From: Chryseobacterium gambrini
GTDB taxonomy: Bacteria > Bacteroidota > Bacteroidia > Flavobacteriales > Weeksellaceae
Direction of reading: 5' to 3'
Length of the DNA stretch: 64,000 bases
Assembly: GCF_900156825.1 (NCBI RefSeq)
Contig: NZ_FTOV01000002.1
Span: 515,403-579,402 of the forward strand
Part shown: in pieces, positions 19,204-28,279 of the stretch
Numbering within the stretch: position 1 is the first letter of the stretch
How the letters are laid out: the number at the start of each line of letters is the position of its first letter
Program-made: the position numbers and the translations under genes
Notes under the pieces: model-generated
What the model saw: the letters and a program-made list of their open reading frames with translations, nothing else
The model's database searches: none
Told to the model about the DNA's origin: nothing

Positions 19204-19645
19204 AAACAGATTTTACATTTTTATTATCGTTGGTCTGCTGATTTCCAATCTCTTATTGGTAATCTTCATGCTCACGCGAAAACCTCCGCATCATTCGGGG
19301 CCGAGAAATCTCATTATTGAACGGCTGCATTTGGATGAAAAACAGATACAGCAATATGACGTGCTGATTCAGCAGCACAGAATGCAGATCAGAGAAAAAG
19401 AACACGAAATGATGGATGCGAAAACGCAGTATTATTCATTATTAAAAAATAAAGATCAGATAAACGGAGATTCTTTGGTGCAGCATATCGGAACAATAAG
19501 CATGGAAACCGAGAAAATTAATTTTAAACATTTTCAGGACATCAGAAAAATCTGCCGTCCCGACCAGTTGCAGGATTTTGATCATCTTATTGATGAATTT
19601 GAATCTCTTTTTGCTCCGGGACCGAAACCTCCACACGAGCGATGA
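19196..19645 (+). CDS. CpxP/Spy-like periplasmic sensor protein
   Basis: 149 aa with an N-terminal membrane anchor or signal (FYIFIIVGLLISNLLLVIF), then two long amphipathic helices (LHLDEKQIQQYDVLIQQH and a Glu/Lys-rich partner) as in Spy/CpxP/ZraP-type metal or stress sensors. His, Met and Asp-rich stretches could bind metal. It overlaps its neighbours by 8 and 4 bp, so it is in the ECF operon. A sensor-resistance role next to sigma/anti-sigma genes is plausible, not shown. Confidence 0.68.
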   Translation: MTKNRFYIFIIVGLLISNLLLVIFMLTRKPPHHSGPRNLIIERLHLDEKQIQQYDVLIQQHRMQIREKEHEMMDAKTQYYSLLKNKDQINGDSLVQHIGTISMETEKINFKHFQDIRKICRPDQLQDFDHLIDEFESLFAPGPKPPHER

Positions 19646-20319
19646 AAAAAAATTATTTCGTTTTTATTTTCCTGGCTTCGGTGAATTTTCTCTTTTCGCA
19701 GAACATCTTTACCGGAATACAGTTCAGTCCGGTTTGGGGTTCTGAAAAACTGAAAATAGAGAAAAAATATGCATTAAAAGATGATGTAATTTCCCTATCT
19801 AAATTAAAATTTTACGTTTCGGATGTCTGTCTTAAAAAATCAGAAAAAATCGTTTACAAAACACCGGAAAAATCTTATTTAATTGATTCTGAAAACAGAT
19901 TGAAAATAGATTTTGATAAAAATACTCCAGATGATTTCGACGAAATTCAATTCAATATCGGAATTGACAGTCTTACCAATGTTTCCGGAGCAATGGGTGG
20001 AGATCTTGACCCGGTGAACGGAATGTACTGGTCGTGGCAAAGCGGATATATTAACTTTAAGATAGAAGGAAATTCTGAAAAATCAGGTGCTGTTCATAAA
20101 GATTTTCAGTTTCATGTTGGAAGATATTTAAAACCTTTTGAAACATTACAAACAGTTATTTTGCCCTTGAAAAGAAACCAAAATGTAATTTTTGTAGATA
20201 TTTTACGGTTTTTATCAGAAATTGATTTAAGTAAAACTCATTCCGTAATGTCAACGGGAGAAAAAGCAGTCGTTCTTGCCCGTCAGTTTCAGAAAATATT
20301 TTCTACAGATTCTAAATGA
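19642..20319 (+). CDS. MbnP-like copper-binding protein
   Basis: 225 aa, signal peptide (MKKNYFVFIFLASVNFLFSQ). The body matches the MbnP family: strands around KLKFYVSDVCL, the motif GGDLDPVNGMYWSWQSGYIN with W130 and W132, and FHVGRYL. In characterised MbnP, a Trp is oxidised to kynurenine by its partner MbnH to form a Cu(I) site. The partner-like di-haem peroxidase follows 21 bp downstream. No methanobactin genes are nearby. Family call good; copper role by homology. Confidence 0.8.
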   Translation: MKKNYFVFIFLASVNFLFSQNIFTGIQFSPVWGSEKLKIEKKYALKDDVISLSKLKFYVSDVCLKKSEKIVYKTPEKSYLIDSENRLKIDFDKNTPDDFDEIQFNIGIDSLTNVSGAMGGDLDPVNGMYWSWQSGYINFKIEGNSEKSGAVHKDFQFHVGRYLKPFETLQTVILPLKRNQNVIFVDILRFLSEIDLSKTHSVMSTGEKAVVLARQFQKIFSTDSK

Positions 20320-20340
20320 TGTTCCGATAAAAATATTATT

Positions 20341-21411
20341 ATGAATAATGATAAAGGTAAATTTCATCTTATGAGAGGAATGCAGAAATACATTCTTGCT
20401 TTTTTATTTCTGATTCCGTTATTGGCTTTTACCTTCAAAGATCTCTACACACTTTACATCCCCGAATATTTTCCAAAACCTGTTTACGATTTTAAAAAAG
20501 AACCGTTAACCAAAGAAAAAGTAGAGTTGGGAAGAGTCTTGTTCTACGATCCTGTTTTATCAAAAGACGGAACGGTTTCCTGCGCTTCCTGCCATACTTC
20601 GTACAACGCCTTTGCACATACGGATCACGCCTTAAGTCATGGAATCGGAGATTCTATCGGAAAAAGAAATGCTCCGGCGCTGTTTAATCTGGCGTGGCAG
20701 AAAGATTTTATGTGGGATGGTGCGGTTAATCATATTGAAGTTCAGGCTTTAGCTCCGATAAGCGATAAAAAGGAAATGGCAGAATCTATTGAAAATGTTG
20801 TTAAAAAACTTCAGGCTAAAAAATTGTACAGAACCCTTTTTTACAAAGCTTTTTCAGACAGCACCGTTACAGGACAGCATCTTTTGAAGGCTATTGCCCA
20901 ATTTCAGCTTACCTTAATTTCCGCAGATTCCAAATACGATCAGGTAAAAAAAGGAAAAGAGAGCTTCACGGAGCAGGAACAGAAAGGCTATGAGATTTTT
21001 AAACAAAACTGCCATTCCTGTCATCAGGAACCTCTTTTTTCATCCTACCAATTTGCAGCTAACGGATTGCCGATGGATTCATATCTGAAAGATGTTGGAA
21101 GAATGGGAGTTACCCGACAAAAGAAAGACAGTTTGATGTTTAAAATCCCTTCTTTAAGAAATCTAAGCTATTCTTATCCTTATATGCACGATGGAAGATT
21201 CACCAGATTAAGTCAGGTAATTAACCATTACACCAACGGAATACAGCAGAATTCAAAAGTTTCAAAAGAATTCAGAAAAAAAATCATCCTTACAGATCAT
21301 GAAAAAGTTGATCTCATCGCATTTCTGCTTACTCTTAACGATAGAGAATTTGTGAAAAACCAGAATTTTCAGTTTCCGAAAGAAATTTTACTGCCCTCCG
21401 AAGGAAAATAA
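20341..21411 (+). CDS. Di-haem cytochrome c peroxidase, MbnH-like
   Basis: 356 aa with an N-terminal membrane/signal helix. The more likely starts are the Met at residue 11 or 14, giving MQKYILAFLFLIPLLAF as signal. Two c-type haem motifs: CASCH (81-85) and CHSCH (224-228). The GKRNAPALFNLAWQ and MWDG segments are typical of the MauG/CcpA/MbnH group. Directly after the MbnP gene, so it most likely performs tryptophan oxidation on that protein; an ordinary H2O2 peroxidase is the alternative. Confidence 0.85.
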   Translation: MNNDKGKFHLMRGMQKYILAFLFLIPLLAFTFKDLYTLYIPEYFPKPVYDFKKEPLTKEKVELGRVLFYDPVLSKDGTVSCASCHTSYNAFAHTDHALSHGIGDSIGKRNAPALFNLAWQKDFMWDGAVNHIEVQALAPISDKKEMAESIENVVKKLQAKKLYRTLFYKAFSDSTVTGQHLLKAIAQFQLTLISADSKYDQVKKGKESFTEQEQKGYEIFKQNCHSCHQEPLFSSYQFAANGLPMDSYLKDVGRMGVTRQKKDSLMFKIPSLRNLSYSYPYMHDGRFTRLSQVINHYTNGIQQNSKVSKEFRKKIILTDHEKVDLIAFLLTLNDREFVKNQNFQFPKEILLPSEGK

Positions 21412-21477
21412 ATGTATTGTCGTCTAAGAAAGTAATGAGACTTTAATATTTTAAAGTGAAAACCTCAAAATATCGGC

Positions 21478-22824
21478 ATGAGAAAAAAAATTACCTACTT
21501 GTTTTTATCTTTATTGGGAACTTTGGCTAATGCTCAAGGTCCCGCAGTAACTTCATGGCTGCAAAACACAACGGCAACAGGAACTTACTACCCGAACGGA
21601 AACTCTATTCCACAGGGGAACAGCATTCTCGTAAATTGTCAGGCGGTACAATATTCTGCAAGCAATGTTTATATTTCTACCAAAGGAATTCCGGCTTATC
21701 CTACAGGTCCTTTTCAGGATGGAAATCCCAATCAGGCAGGAAATCAGAATGCCATTTTTAAATTTCCATTAACTCCGGTTCAAAATACAGGAACACCAAC
21801 AGCGACTTCACTCGGAAATATTGCTGTTTTTATCAATGGGGTCGCAGGTTTTGATCCTAAAGACGGCGTTTCCTGGAAATCTTCCACCAATGCTTGGGCA
21901 GGAGGTCCCACAGGTGGAACAGGCGACGGAGTCTGGCAGCGCGATGCAATTGTTTATGAAAAATTAGGGTTCGACTGCTCCAAAGGACATCCTGCAGGAA
22001 CAAATTATCACCATCATCAGAATCCATCTGCTTTTAAATATGATCTGAATTTAATTTCCACGGTATGTAATCCTTATGATGCGAACGGATTATACACCAT
22101 TAATACTTCACAGCATTCTCCGCTTATCGGTTTCGCCTACGACGGATTTCCGATCTACGGAGCTTACGCTTACAAAAATGCCGACGGAATAGGAGGGATT
22201 ACCCGAATGAAATCCGGTTATCAGCTAAGAAATATCACAACAAGAAATACGATTAACGGCGTTTCTGTTACAGCGGGACCTCCGGTAAACTCTACATATC
22301 CTTTGGGATCGTGCATTCAGGATTACGAATGGGTAGCTCACACAGGACAGGGCGATTATCTGGATGAACATAACGGAAGATTCTGTAAAACTCCAGAATA
22401 TCCCAACGGAACGTATTGCTATTTTGCAACGGTAGATGCCAATCACAATTCGGCTTATCCTTATTTGATAGGACCAACCTACTACGGTGTTTATGCAAAC
22501 AGAAAAGTGACCTCGGTAACGGAAACCACTACAACCTACACTTCAAATCTTGCGGTATCTGAAGCTGAATTTAAAAATATCAGTACGGTTTTATATCCCA
22601 ATCCGGTAAGCGATTTATTGCTGATTCAGGTGGACCATTTACTAAAATATGATCTTAATATTGATCTGTATGATATGTCCGGAAAGCTGCTTATGAAAAC
22701 CCAGATGATCAAAGGAAGCACAATTGCTTATTTCGATACCCAGACTTTATACAGCGGAAACTATATGGTTAAAATTTCCAACGGTAAAAATACAATCTCA
22801 AAGAAAGTAGTTGTAAAACATTAA
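21478..22824 (+). CDS. YHYH-domain secreted protein with T9SS sorting tail
   Basis: 448 aa: signal peptide (MRKKITYLFLSLLGTLANAQ), a YHYH domain with NYHHHQNP at about residue 178 and PLIGFAYDGFPIYGAY, and a C-terminal type A sorting domain (LYPNPVSDLLLIQVD, ending ISKKVVVKH). It should pass through SecYEG and then the type IX system to the surface. YHYH proteins often accompany peroxidase or copper genes, as here, but their activity is unknown; the His cluster suggests metal binding. Confidence 0.9.
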   Translation: MRKKITYLFLSLLGTLANAQGPAVTSWLQNTTATGTYYPNGNSIPQGNSILVNCQAVQYSASNVYISTKGIPAYPTGPFQDGNPNQAGNQNAIFKFPLTPVQNTGTPTATSLGNIAVFINGVAGFDPKDGVSWKSSTNAWAGGPTGGTGDGVWQRDAIVYEKLGFDCSKGHPAGTNYHHHQNPSAFKYDLNLISTVCNPYDANGLYTINTSQHSPLIGFAYDGFPIYGAYAYKNADGIGGITRMKSGYQLRNITTRNTINGVSVTAGPPVNSTYPLGSCIQDYEWVAHTGQGDYLDEHNGRFCKTPEYPNGTYCYFATVDANHNSAYPYLIGPTYYGVYANRKVTSVTETTTTYTSNLAVSEAEFKNISTVLYPNPVSDLLLIQVDHLLKYDLNIDLYDMSGKLLMKTQMIKGSTIAYFDTQTLYSGNYMVKISNGKNTISKKVVVKH

Positions 22825-22910
22825 AAAATCTTCACAAAAAAATACCTCACAGATATTTAATCCAAAATATCTTGGTAAAACTTTTAAACTAAACATTCTA
22901 AAAACCTCTT

Positions 22911-24110
22911 ATGAAAAAACTTACATCATGGCTTGTTCCTGCATTCTTCATAGCAGTAGCCTTATATTCCTGTTCGGGCAGCGATACCTATGAAGCAACT
23001 CCGGTTACACAGGAAGAATATCCCGGAATTCTGGCTGCTTTTGGTTCCAATATCAATCTCAGTAGTCTTGAAAATTACGCAAATCAGCCCAAACCGGCTT
23101 ATATTACAAGAGATAATACCGCAGGAAATCCGATTACGGATAAGGGCGCTACATTGGGAAGAATGCTGTTTTACGACAAAAATCTTTCCAAAAACAACAC
23201 CATTTCATGTTCAAGCTGTCACAAGCAGGAGCTTGCTTTTGGAGACAATGCAGTTGCGAGTACAGGAGTGAACGGAACAACTGGCAGACATTCCATGAGA
23301 CTGGTCAATGCAAGATTCGGCAATGAAATGAAATTTTTCTGGGACGAAAGAGCGGCTAATCTGGAAGCACAGACTACGTTCCCGATTCAGGATCATAACG
23401 AAATGGGCTTCAGCGGAACAAACGGTGACGGAACACTTCAGGATTTGATTGCAAAACTTCAGAACATTAAATACTATCAGGAAATGTTCAAATTTGTTTA
23501 CGGAGATGCTACCGTTAATCAAACAAGAATTCAGAATGCGTTGGCGCAGTTTATCCGAAGTATTCAGTCTTTTGATTCTAAATATGATGTTGGAAGAGCC
23601 GCAAGCGCAAATGATCAGCAGCCGTTTGCAAACTTTACGGCACAGGAAAATCAGGGAAAAAATCTATTTCTTGCTCCTCCTGTTTTTGATGCGACAGGAA
23701 ACCGTACCGGTGGCGGATTGGGTTGTGCAGCCTGTCACGCCGCTCCGGAATTTGATATTGATCCGAATTCCAGAAACAATGGAATTATTGGCAAAATCAG
23801 CGGAACCGGAATCGATGTTTTTAATACCAAAGCTCCAAGTTTAAGAAACATTACCAACAGCAGCGGAATAGAAAACGGACAGTTTATGCACACCGGAAAC
23901 CTGACAACGCTTCAGCAGGTGATTGGTCATTACGGAAATATCAATATTGCACCGGGAAATACCAATCTGGATCAGCGTTTGGCACCTAACGGAAACGGGC
24001 AAAAGCTAAACCTTACAGCCACGGAAGTAAATGCGGTGATCGCATTTCTGAAAACGCTTTCCGGAACCGACGTATATACCAATAAAAAATGGAGCAATCC
24101 TTTTAAATAA
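22911..24110 (+). CDS. Di-haem cytochrome c peroxidase lipoprotein
   Basis: 399 aa. The lipoprotein signal ends LYSCSG (Cys 21). Haem motifs are CSSCH (100-104) and CAACH (272-276). FFWDERAANLEAQ and APSLRNI are typical of the cytochrome c peroxidase/MauG family. It is longer than the first peroxidase and belongs to a different subgroup. It follows the YHYH gene by 86 bp, probably the same unit. Likely reduces peroxide or oxidises a periplasmic partner. Confidence 0.88.
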   Translation: MKKLTSWLVPAFFIAVALYSCSGSDTYEATPVTQEEYPGILAAFGSNINLSSLENYANQPKPAYITRDNTAGNPITDKGATLGRMLFYDKNLSKNNTISCSSCHKQELAFGDNAVASTGVNGTTGRHSMRLVNARFGNEMKFFWDERAANLEAQTTFPIQDHNEMGFSGTNGDGTLQDLIAKLQNIKYYQEMFKFVYGDATVNQTRIQNALAQFIRSIQSFDSKYDVGRAASANDQQPFANFTAQENQGKNLFLAPPVFDATGNRTGGGLGCAACHAAPEFDIDPNSRNNGIIGKISGTGIDVFNTKAPSLRNITNSSGIENGQFMHTGNLTTLQQVIGHYGNINIAPGNTNLDQRLAPNGNGQKLNLTATEVNAVIAFLKTLSGTDVYTNKKWSNPFK

Positions 24111-24122
24111 TTACAATTTCTT

Positions 24123-24156
24123 AAAGCTGTTCTTTGTGGAGCAGCTTTTTTTATTC
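24123..24156. terminator. Terminator between convergent genes
   Basis: AAAGCTGTTC with GAGCAGCTTT (one wobble), then T7. It overlaps the last codons of the comF gene. Confidence 0.65.
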
Positions 24157-24804
24157 ATCAATCGCCATAACCAAAACACTCACTTTATTATCTCCCGATT
24201 TCAGAATCTCCCATGCAATAGAAGCCAGCGTATTTCCCGTTGTAAAAACATCATCAATTAGCAAAATATGCTTACCTGAAATATTTTTAGTCATTGAAAA
24301 TGTACTTTCAGTTTTCAGCCGGTTCTGTTTATCCTTCAAAGCCTGAGCTTTGGAATAATGATTTCTTTTCATCACATCATGATCAAACGGAATAGCATAA
24401 AATTCTGAAAGCGTTTCGGCGAACCAATGCAGTTGGTTATATCCTCTTTCTTTTAATTTTCTCGGATGAAGCGGAACCGTCACCAAAAGGTCAGGCTTCT
24501 GATTTCGAAAATCCAGTCTTTCCGTCGTCCATTCAGCCAAAATTTTCCCTATTTTCTCCCGATTCCGGTACTTCAGTTCATGAATTAATTTTCGGCTCAC
24601 ATTTTCTTTTTCAAACTGCATGAGTGCAAAAGCATTTTCGATAGGAAAAAGAAGATTGCATTTTTCTTTAACAAAATTATGTTCAGAATAATCGTTGTGG
24701 GTGAAGTGAATCTGGTCAAAGCAAAGATTACAGACCGGAAAATCGGCATCAATAATCCGGTTGCACCGAATACAGCGATTCGGAAAAAAAATATCGAGCA
24801 TCAT
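24151..24804 (-). CDS. comF: ComF-family phosphoribosyltransferase-like protein
   Basis: Competence-associated protein with an N-terminal four-Cys zinc site (CIRC and CNLC spaced ~16) and a PRPP-binding loop LLIDDVFTTGNTLAS near the C-terminus, plus ERGYNQLHWFA. Starting at the double Met (24804/24801) gives 217 aa, the usual ComF length, and puts the zinc site at residue 10. A 44-codon upstream extension (to 24936) is probably not translated. ComF is needed for DNA uptake in naturally competent bacteria; no other competence gene is nearby. Confidence 0.88.
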   Translation of the reverse strand: MMLDIFFPNRCIRCNRIIDADFPVCNLCFDQIHFTHNDYSEHNFVKEKCNLLFPIENAFALMQFEKENVSRKLIHELKYRNREKIGKILAEWTTERLDFRNQKPDLLVTVPLHPRKLKERGYNQLHWFAETLSEFYAIPFDHDVMKRNHYSKAQALKDKQNRLKTESTFSMTKNISGKHILLIDDVFTTGNTLASIAWEILKSGDNKVSVLVMAIDE

Positions 24805-24979
24805 TTGCGGATGAATAACTAAAATGATTATTAATTTTTTTGTTGCAGGAATAGACAGATCTCTTATTCGACGGACTGAATATCCTCGAATAATTAAATT
24901 GTTTTTTATATCCCTAACTGGTGTAAAAATAATCATTTCACCCGAAAATGAGATGAATAATTAAAAAAAATGGAAAAAT

Positions 24980-26455
24980 TTACAAAATATCTTTCCTGAT
25001 CTTTTCAATTGCGTTTTTCATACCGGAATTAAAATACTCCTTTTCCAGACGGATTGGCGGCGACTGTCTTACTTCACAGTCGGCAATGCTGCACGATTCG
25101 CAGGTAACTCCTACATTGATGGTTTTCAAAGTCGGAGATTTAATAAAATTGATTTTTTTGATGGTCTGAGAATTCAATAAAATTCCCAAACAATAACTTC
25201 TGTTGCTTCCGTCGGAAAAAGGATTTTTCTGTGAGGTGGAAATCACAAGATAGCTGATTCCCTGATCTTTGTAATGAGAAATCTGGGCTTCCGTTAATGT
25301 TTCATTTTCTTTTAAATGATGAAGGTTTTTCACGGCAATCCATCTTCTGCAGTAATGCTCGTTGGTTGCATTCGCATGAGGAGCCTGTTGATGATTGAGA
25401 TGTAACTCTTTTAAAATCTGTATTTTATCTGAATTTTTCTTTTTGACTAAACATAAATAAAACAAATCTTTTATTCCCAGTTCAGAAGAAAGAAGATTCG
25501 TCAGGCGATAGTAAAATGTTTCGGGAGAATTGGTGAAATTATCGATCAAACTTTCAAAATTCTGGGGATTCCATTCGTTTTGAAGGAAAAAATCTGAAGT
25601 TTTTTCAATTGTTTTCTGTTTTGATATTAACAAAGCTCCCGCAAAATACGAAGCATAAAAATTATTTAAAATTTCTTCAAAACTTCCGAAATCCAGCCAC
25701 GAATACGTATTCGGTCGGTTTTTCAGCTCCAGAACATTAAATCCGATCTCTTTCGCGAGAATAAAGGTTTTCTGATCTTTTTCTAATTTCCGGTTTAAAA
25801 GCAACAGCTTTTTTTCAGGGACAAACAATGAGCGTAAATTATCCAAAGTCCCGTACTTCTCAAAATCTTCCGACTGAATATGGTAATTAAATTTTTCATT
25901 CAGAATAGTCTCCAGAACATCAGACTGTAAATTTTTGTCGATCTGCAATCCGTTTTCCTGAGCAAAAAGCTGAACTTTTTCCTCAATTTCAGGAAAATAA
26001 TTATCATAAAGCTCCTGAAAAGAACGTAAAACGGCGAAGTAAAATCTTTCCTTTCCTAAATTATAATTTTGTGAAATTTCGATCAGGGCATTGATAAAAG
26101 CGGTGACTTTCTTTGGCGCATCACTAATGATACTGATCAGGTTATTTTTATTGATCCCGAAAAGATCCAAAGGAATCTCTTTAAAAAAATCTGACTGAAG
26201 AATTTCATTAAAAGGAGTGAGGCTCTTATCCAGTTTTGTGGAAACCAGATCGTCAAAAGTACAGTTCAGCGCTTCTGAAAGCTGAATGATCTTATCATGC
26301 TTCGGATATTTTTTTCCGTTTTCAATTTCGTTAAGGTAGGATTTCGATAAACCGGTCTTTACCGCAAGATCCTGTAAAGACCAGTTTTTCTTCTGTCTCT
26401 GCTGTTTCAGTTTCAGCCCGAAAACCGTTTTAATAAAGTCACTGTCCGAATTCAT
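24980..26455 (-). CDS. RamB/ScfR-like XRE-family regulator of acyl/glyoxylate metabolism
   Basis: 491 aa. The N-terminus has an XRE helix-turn-helix (LKLKQQRQKKNWSLQDLA, KSYLNEIENGKKYP). The long middle resembles IrrE/DUF955-type regions, and the C-terminus carries a Cys cluster CESCSIADCE (about 452-461), as in the ScfR/RamB short-chain acyl regulators. RamB controls aceA and aceB in Corynebacterium. Here the gene is divergent from malate synthase and isocitrate lyase, so it very likely regulates them and itself. Ligand unknown; in ScfR-type proteins an acyl-CoA is suspected. Confidence 0.85.
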   Translation of the reverse strand: MNSDSDFIKTVFGLKLKQQRQKKNWSLQDLAVKTGLSKSYLNEIENGKKYPKHDKIIQLSEALNCTFDDLVSTKLDKSLTPFNEILQSDFFKEIPLDLFGINKNNLISIISDAPKKVTAFINALIEISQNYNLGKERFYFAVLRSFQELYDNYFPEIEEKVQLFAQENGLQIDKNLQSDVLETILNEKFNYHIQSEDFEKYGTLDNLRSLFVPEKKLLLLNRKLEKDQKTFILAKEIGFNVLELKNRPNTYSWLDFGSFEEILNNFYASYFAGALLISKQKTIEKTSDFFLQNEWNPQNFESLIDNFTNSPETFYYRLTNLLSSELGIKDLFYLCLVKKKNSDKIQILKELHLNHQQAPHANATNEHYCRRWIAVKNLHHLKENETLTEAQISHYKDQGISYLVISTSQKNPFSDGSNRSYCLGILLNSQTIKKINFIKSPTLKTINVGVTCESCSIADCEVRQSPPIRLEKEYFNSGMKNAIEKIRKDIL

Positions 26456-26477
26456 AATTCAAATATAATATTTAGAA

Positions 26478-26524
26478 GCGATTATTCGCATAATAATTTT
26501 TAAAATAATTTAGCGAACGTTCGC
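26478..26524. promoter_or_regulatory. Pair of GCGA-N4-TCGC dyads, candidate operator
   Basis: GCGATTATTCGC at 26478-26489 and GCGAACGTTCGC at 26513-26524; the second extends to a perfect 16-bp palindrome TAGCGAACGTTCGCTA (26511-26526). Centres are 35 bp apart, in the short region between the divergent regulator and aceB. Confidence 0.6.
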
Positions 26525-26526
26525 TA

Positions 26527-26552
26527 TTTGTGAAAATTTTTATTTATGTTTG
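26527..26552 (+). promoter_or_regulatory. aceB promoter
   Basis: TATGTTTG at 26545-26552 fits TAnnTTTG. TTTG at 26527-26530 is close to a -33 box, though the 14-base gap is short. The palindrome abuts this box, so a bound regulator could block polymerase. Confidence 0.5.
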
Positions 26553-26580
26553 CAATGTTCAATTACAAAATTAAAACAAT

Positions 26581-28155
26581 ATGGAAACCAAGATTCAGTT
26601 GAAAATCAAGGAACAACAAAATTTTGAAGAAGTTTTTACCAATGATTTAATCGATTTTTTGGTTGAGCTTCATCAGAATTTTAATCCGAAAAGAATAAAA
26701 CTTTTAGAAGAAAGAGAAATCAGACAAAATGAATTTGATAAAGGAATTCTTCCGGAATTTTTAGAAGAAACCAAGGAAATAAGAAACGGAAACTGGATCT
26801 GCGCTCCGCTTCCGAAAGATTTACTGGATCGGAGAGTGGAAATTACAGGACCGGTAGACCGGAAAATGATCATCAATGCATTAAATTCCGGAGCTTCCAC
26901 TTTTATGGCAGATTTTGAGGACAGCAATTCTCCGACCTGGAAGAACTGTATGGAAGGTCAGTTAAATCTTTCTGATGCGGTGAACCGGAGAATAGATTTT
27001 ACGACTGAACAGGGAAAATCTTATCAGCTAAATAAAAAAACGGCTGTTTTATTGGTTCGTCCGCGAGGTTTACATTTAAATGAAAAACATATTGAAATTA
27101 ATGGGGAACAGGCTTCAGCGTCATTAATCGATTTCGGAATTTATTTTTTCAGAAATGCTAAACAATTACTTGAAAATGTGAGCGGACCGTATTTTTATCT
27201 CCCGAAATTAGAGCATTATCAGGAAGCAAGATGGTGGAACGATGTGTTTGTGTTTGCACAGAATTACTTAGAAATTCCGCAGGGAACCATTAAAGCAACG
27301 GTTTTAATCGAAACAATTACCGCTTCTTTTCAGATTGATGAAATTTTATTTGAATTGAAAGACCACAGTTCCGGGCTCAATTGCGGAAGATGGGATTATA
27401 TTTTCTCTTTCATTAAAAAATTCAGAAATCTTCCCCGGTTTATCGTTCCCGACAGAGATCAGGTAACCATGACTTCTCCTTTTATGAGTGCGTATTCTAA
27501 ACGTGTTATTGAAATTTGTCACAAAAGAAATGTTCATGCAATTGGAGGAATGGCGGCACAGATTCCTGTTAAAAATGATTATGAAGCGAACAGCATTGCT
27601 TTCGGAAAAGTAAGAAGCGATAAAGAACGGGAAGTAAAAAACGGACACGACGGAACATGGGTGGCTCATCCTGCGTTGGTTTCTGTGGCTAAAGATATTT
27701 TTGATAAATATATGCCTTCCAAAAATCAGATCGATAAAAAAGTTCAATACCATATCACCGAAAAAGATTTACTGGAAGTTCCGAAAGGTGAAATCACCGA
27801 AAAAGGGGTCCGAAAAAACATCAACGTCGGAATTCTTTACATCGAATCGTGGTTAATGGGAACGGGAGCTGCTGCCATTTATCATTTAATGGAAGATGCG
27901 GCAACCGCAGAAATATCCAGAACCCAGATCTGGCAATGGCTGAAAAATGATGCGGTTTTAAATGACGACCGCACTTTAACCAGAGAAATGATTCTTCAGT
28001 GGGAATTTGAGGAACTGGAAAGAATTGAAAAGTATGTTGGTGAAGAACGTTTCCGTAAAGGGAAATTCAATCTTGCCAAAGAACTTTTCAATGAACTGAT
28101 TTTCAGTGAGAAATTTGATGAATTTTTAACTCTGAAAGCGTATCCTTTTATTTAA
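26581..28155 (+). CDS. aceB: Malate synthase A
   Basis: Condenses glyoxylate with acetyl-CoA to malate, second step of the glyoxylate shunt. 524 aa, length of the A isoform. The TIM-barrel core shows TGPVDRKMIINALNSG, MADFEDSNSPTW, LLVRPRGLHLNEKH (catalytic Arg) and MGTGAAAIYHLMEDAATAEI near the end. First gene of an aceBA unit facing its likely regulator. Confidence 0.97.
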   Translation: METKIQLKIKEQQNFEEVFTNDLIDFLVELHQNFNPKRIKLLEEREIRQNEFDKGILPEFLEETKEIRNGNWICAPLPKDLLDRRVEITGPVDRKMIINALNSGASTFMADFEDSNSPTWKNCMEGQLNLSDAVNRRIDFTTEQGKSYQLNKKTAVLLVRPRGLHLNEKHIEINGEQASASLIDFGIYFFRNAKQLLENVSGPYFYLPKLEHYQEARWWNDVFVFAQNYLEIPQGTIKATVLIETITASFQIDEILFELKDHSSGLNCGRWDYIFSFIKKFRNLPRFIVPDRDQVTMTSPFMSAYSKRVIEICHKRNVHAIGGMAAQIPVKNDYEANSIAFGKVRSDKEREVKNGHDGTWVAHPALVSVAKDIFDKYMPSKNQIDKKVQYHITEKDLLEVPKGEITEKGVRKNINVGILYIESWLMGTGAAAIYHLMEDAATAEISRTQIWQWLKNDAVLNDDRTLTREMILQWEFEELERIEKYVGEERFRKGKFNLAKELFNELIFSEKFDEFLTLKAYPFI

Positions 28156-28279
28156 GTGAGAGAGTAATGATAGTGGGAGAGTTTTAGTGATTGCAATCAT
28201 AAATCATCAAATATCAATTATCAGCTATCAATTATCTATCAACCGTCAACAAATAACAATTAACTAAACAAAAAATAGT
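28156..28279. repeat. ATCA-rich low-complexity spacer between aceB and aceA
   Basis: Runs of TATCAATTATCA-like units (about 28200-28250). The same kind of tract separates the tandem units near 57 kb. No terminator or promoter is evident. Confidence 0.5.

Noticed and set aside
24805..24936. 44-codon N-terminal extension of comF
   Set aside because: Family members begin just before the zinc site; the extension has no family features.
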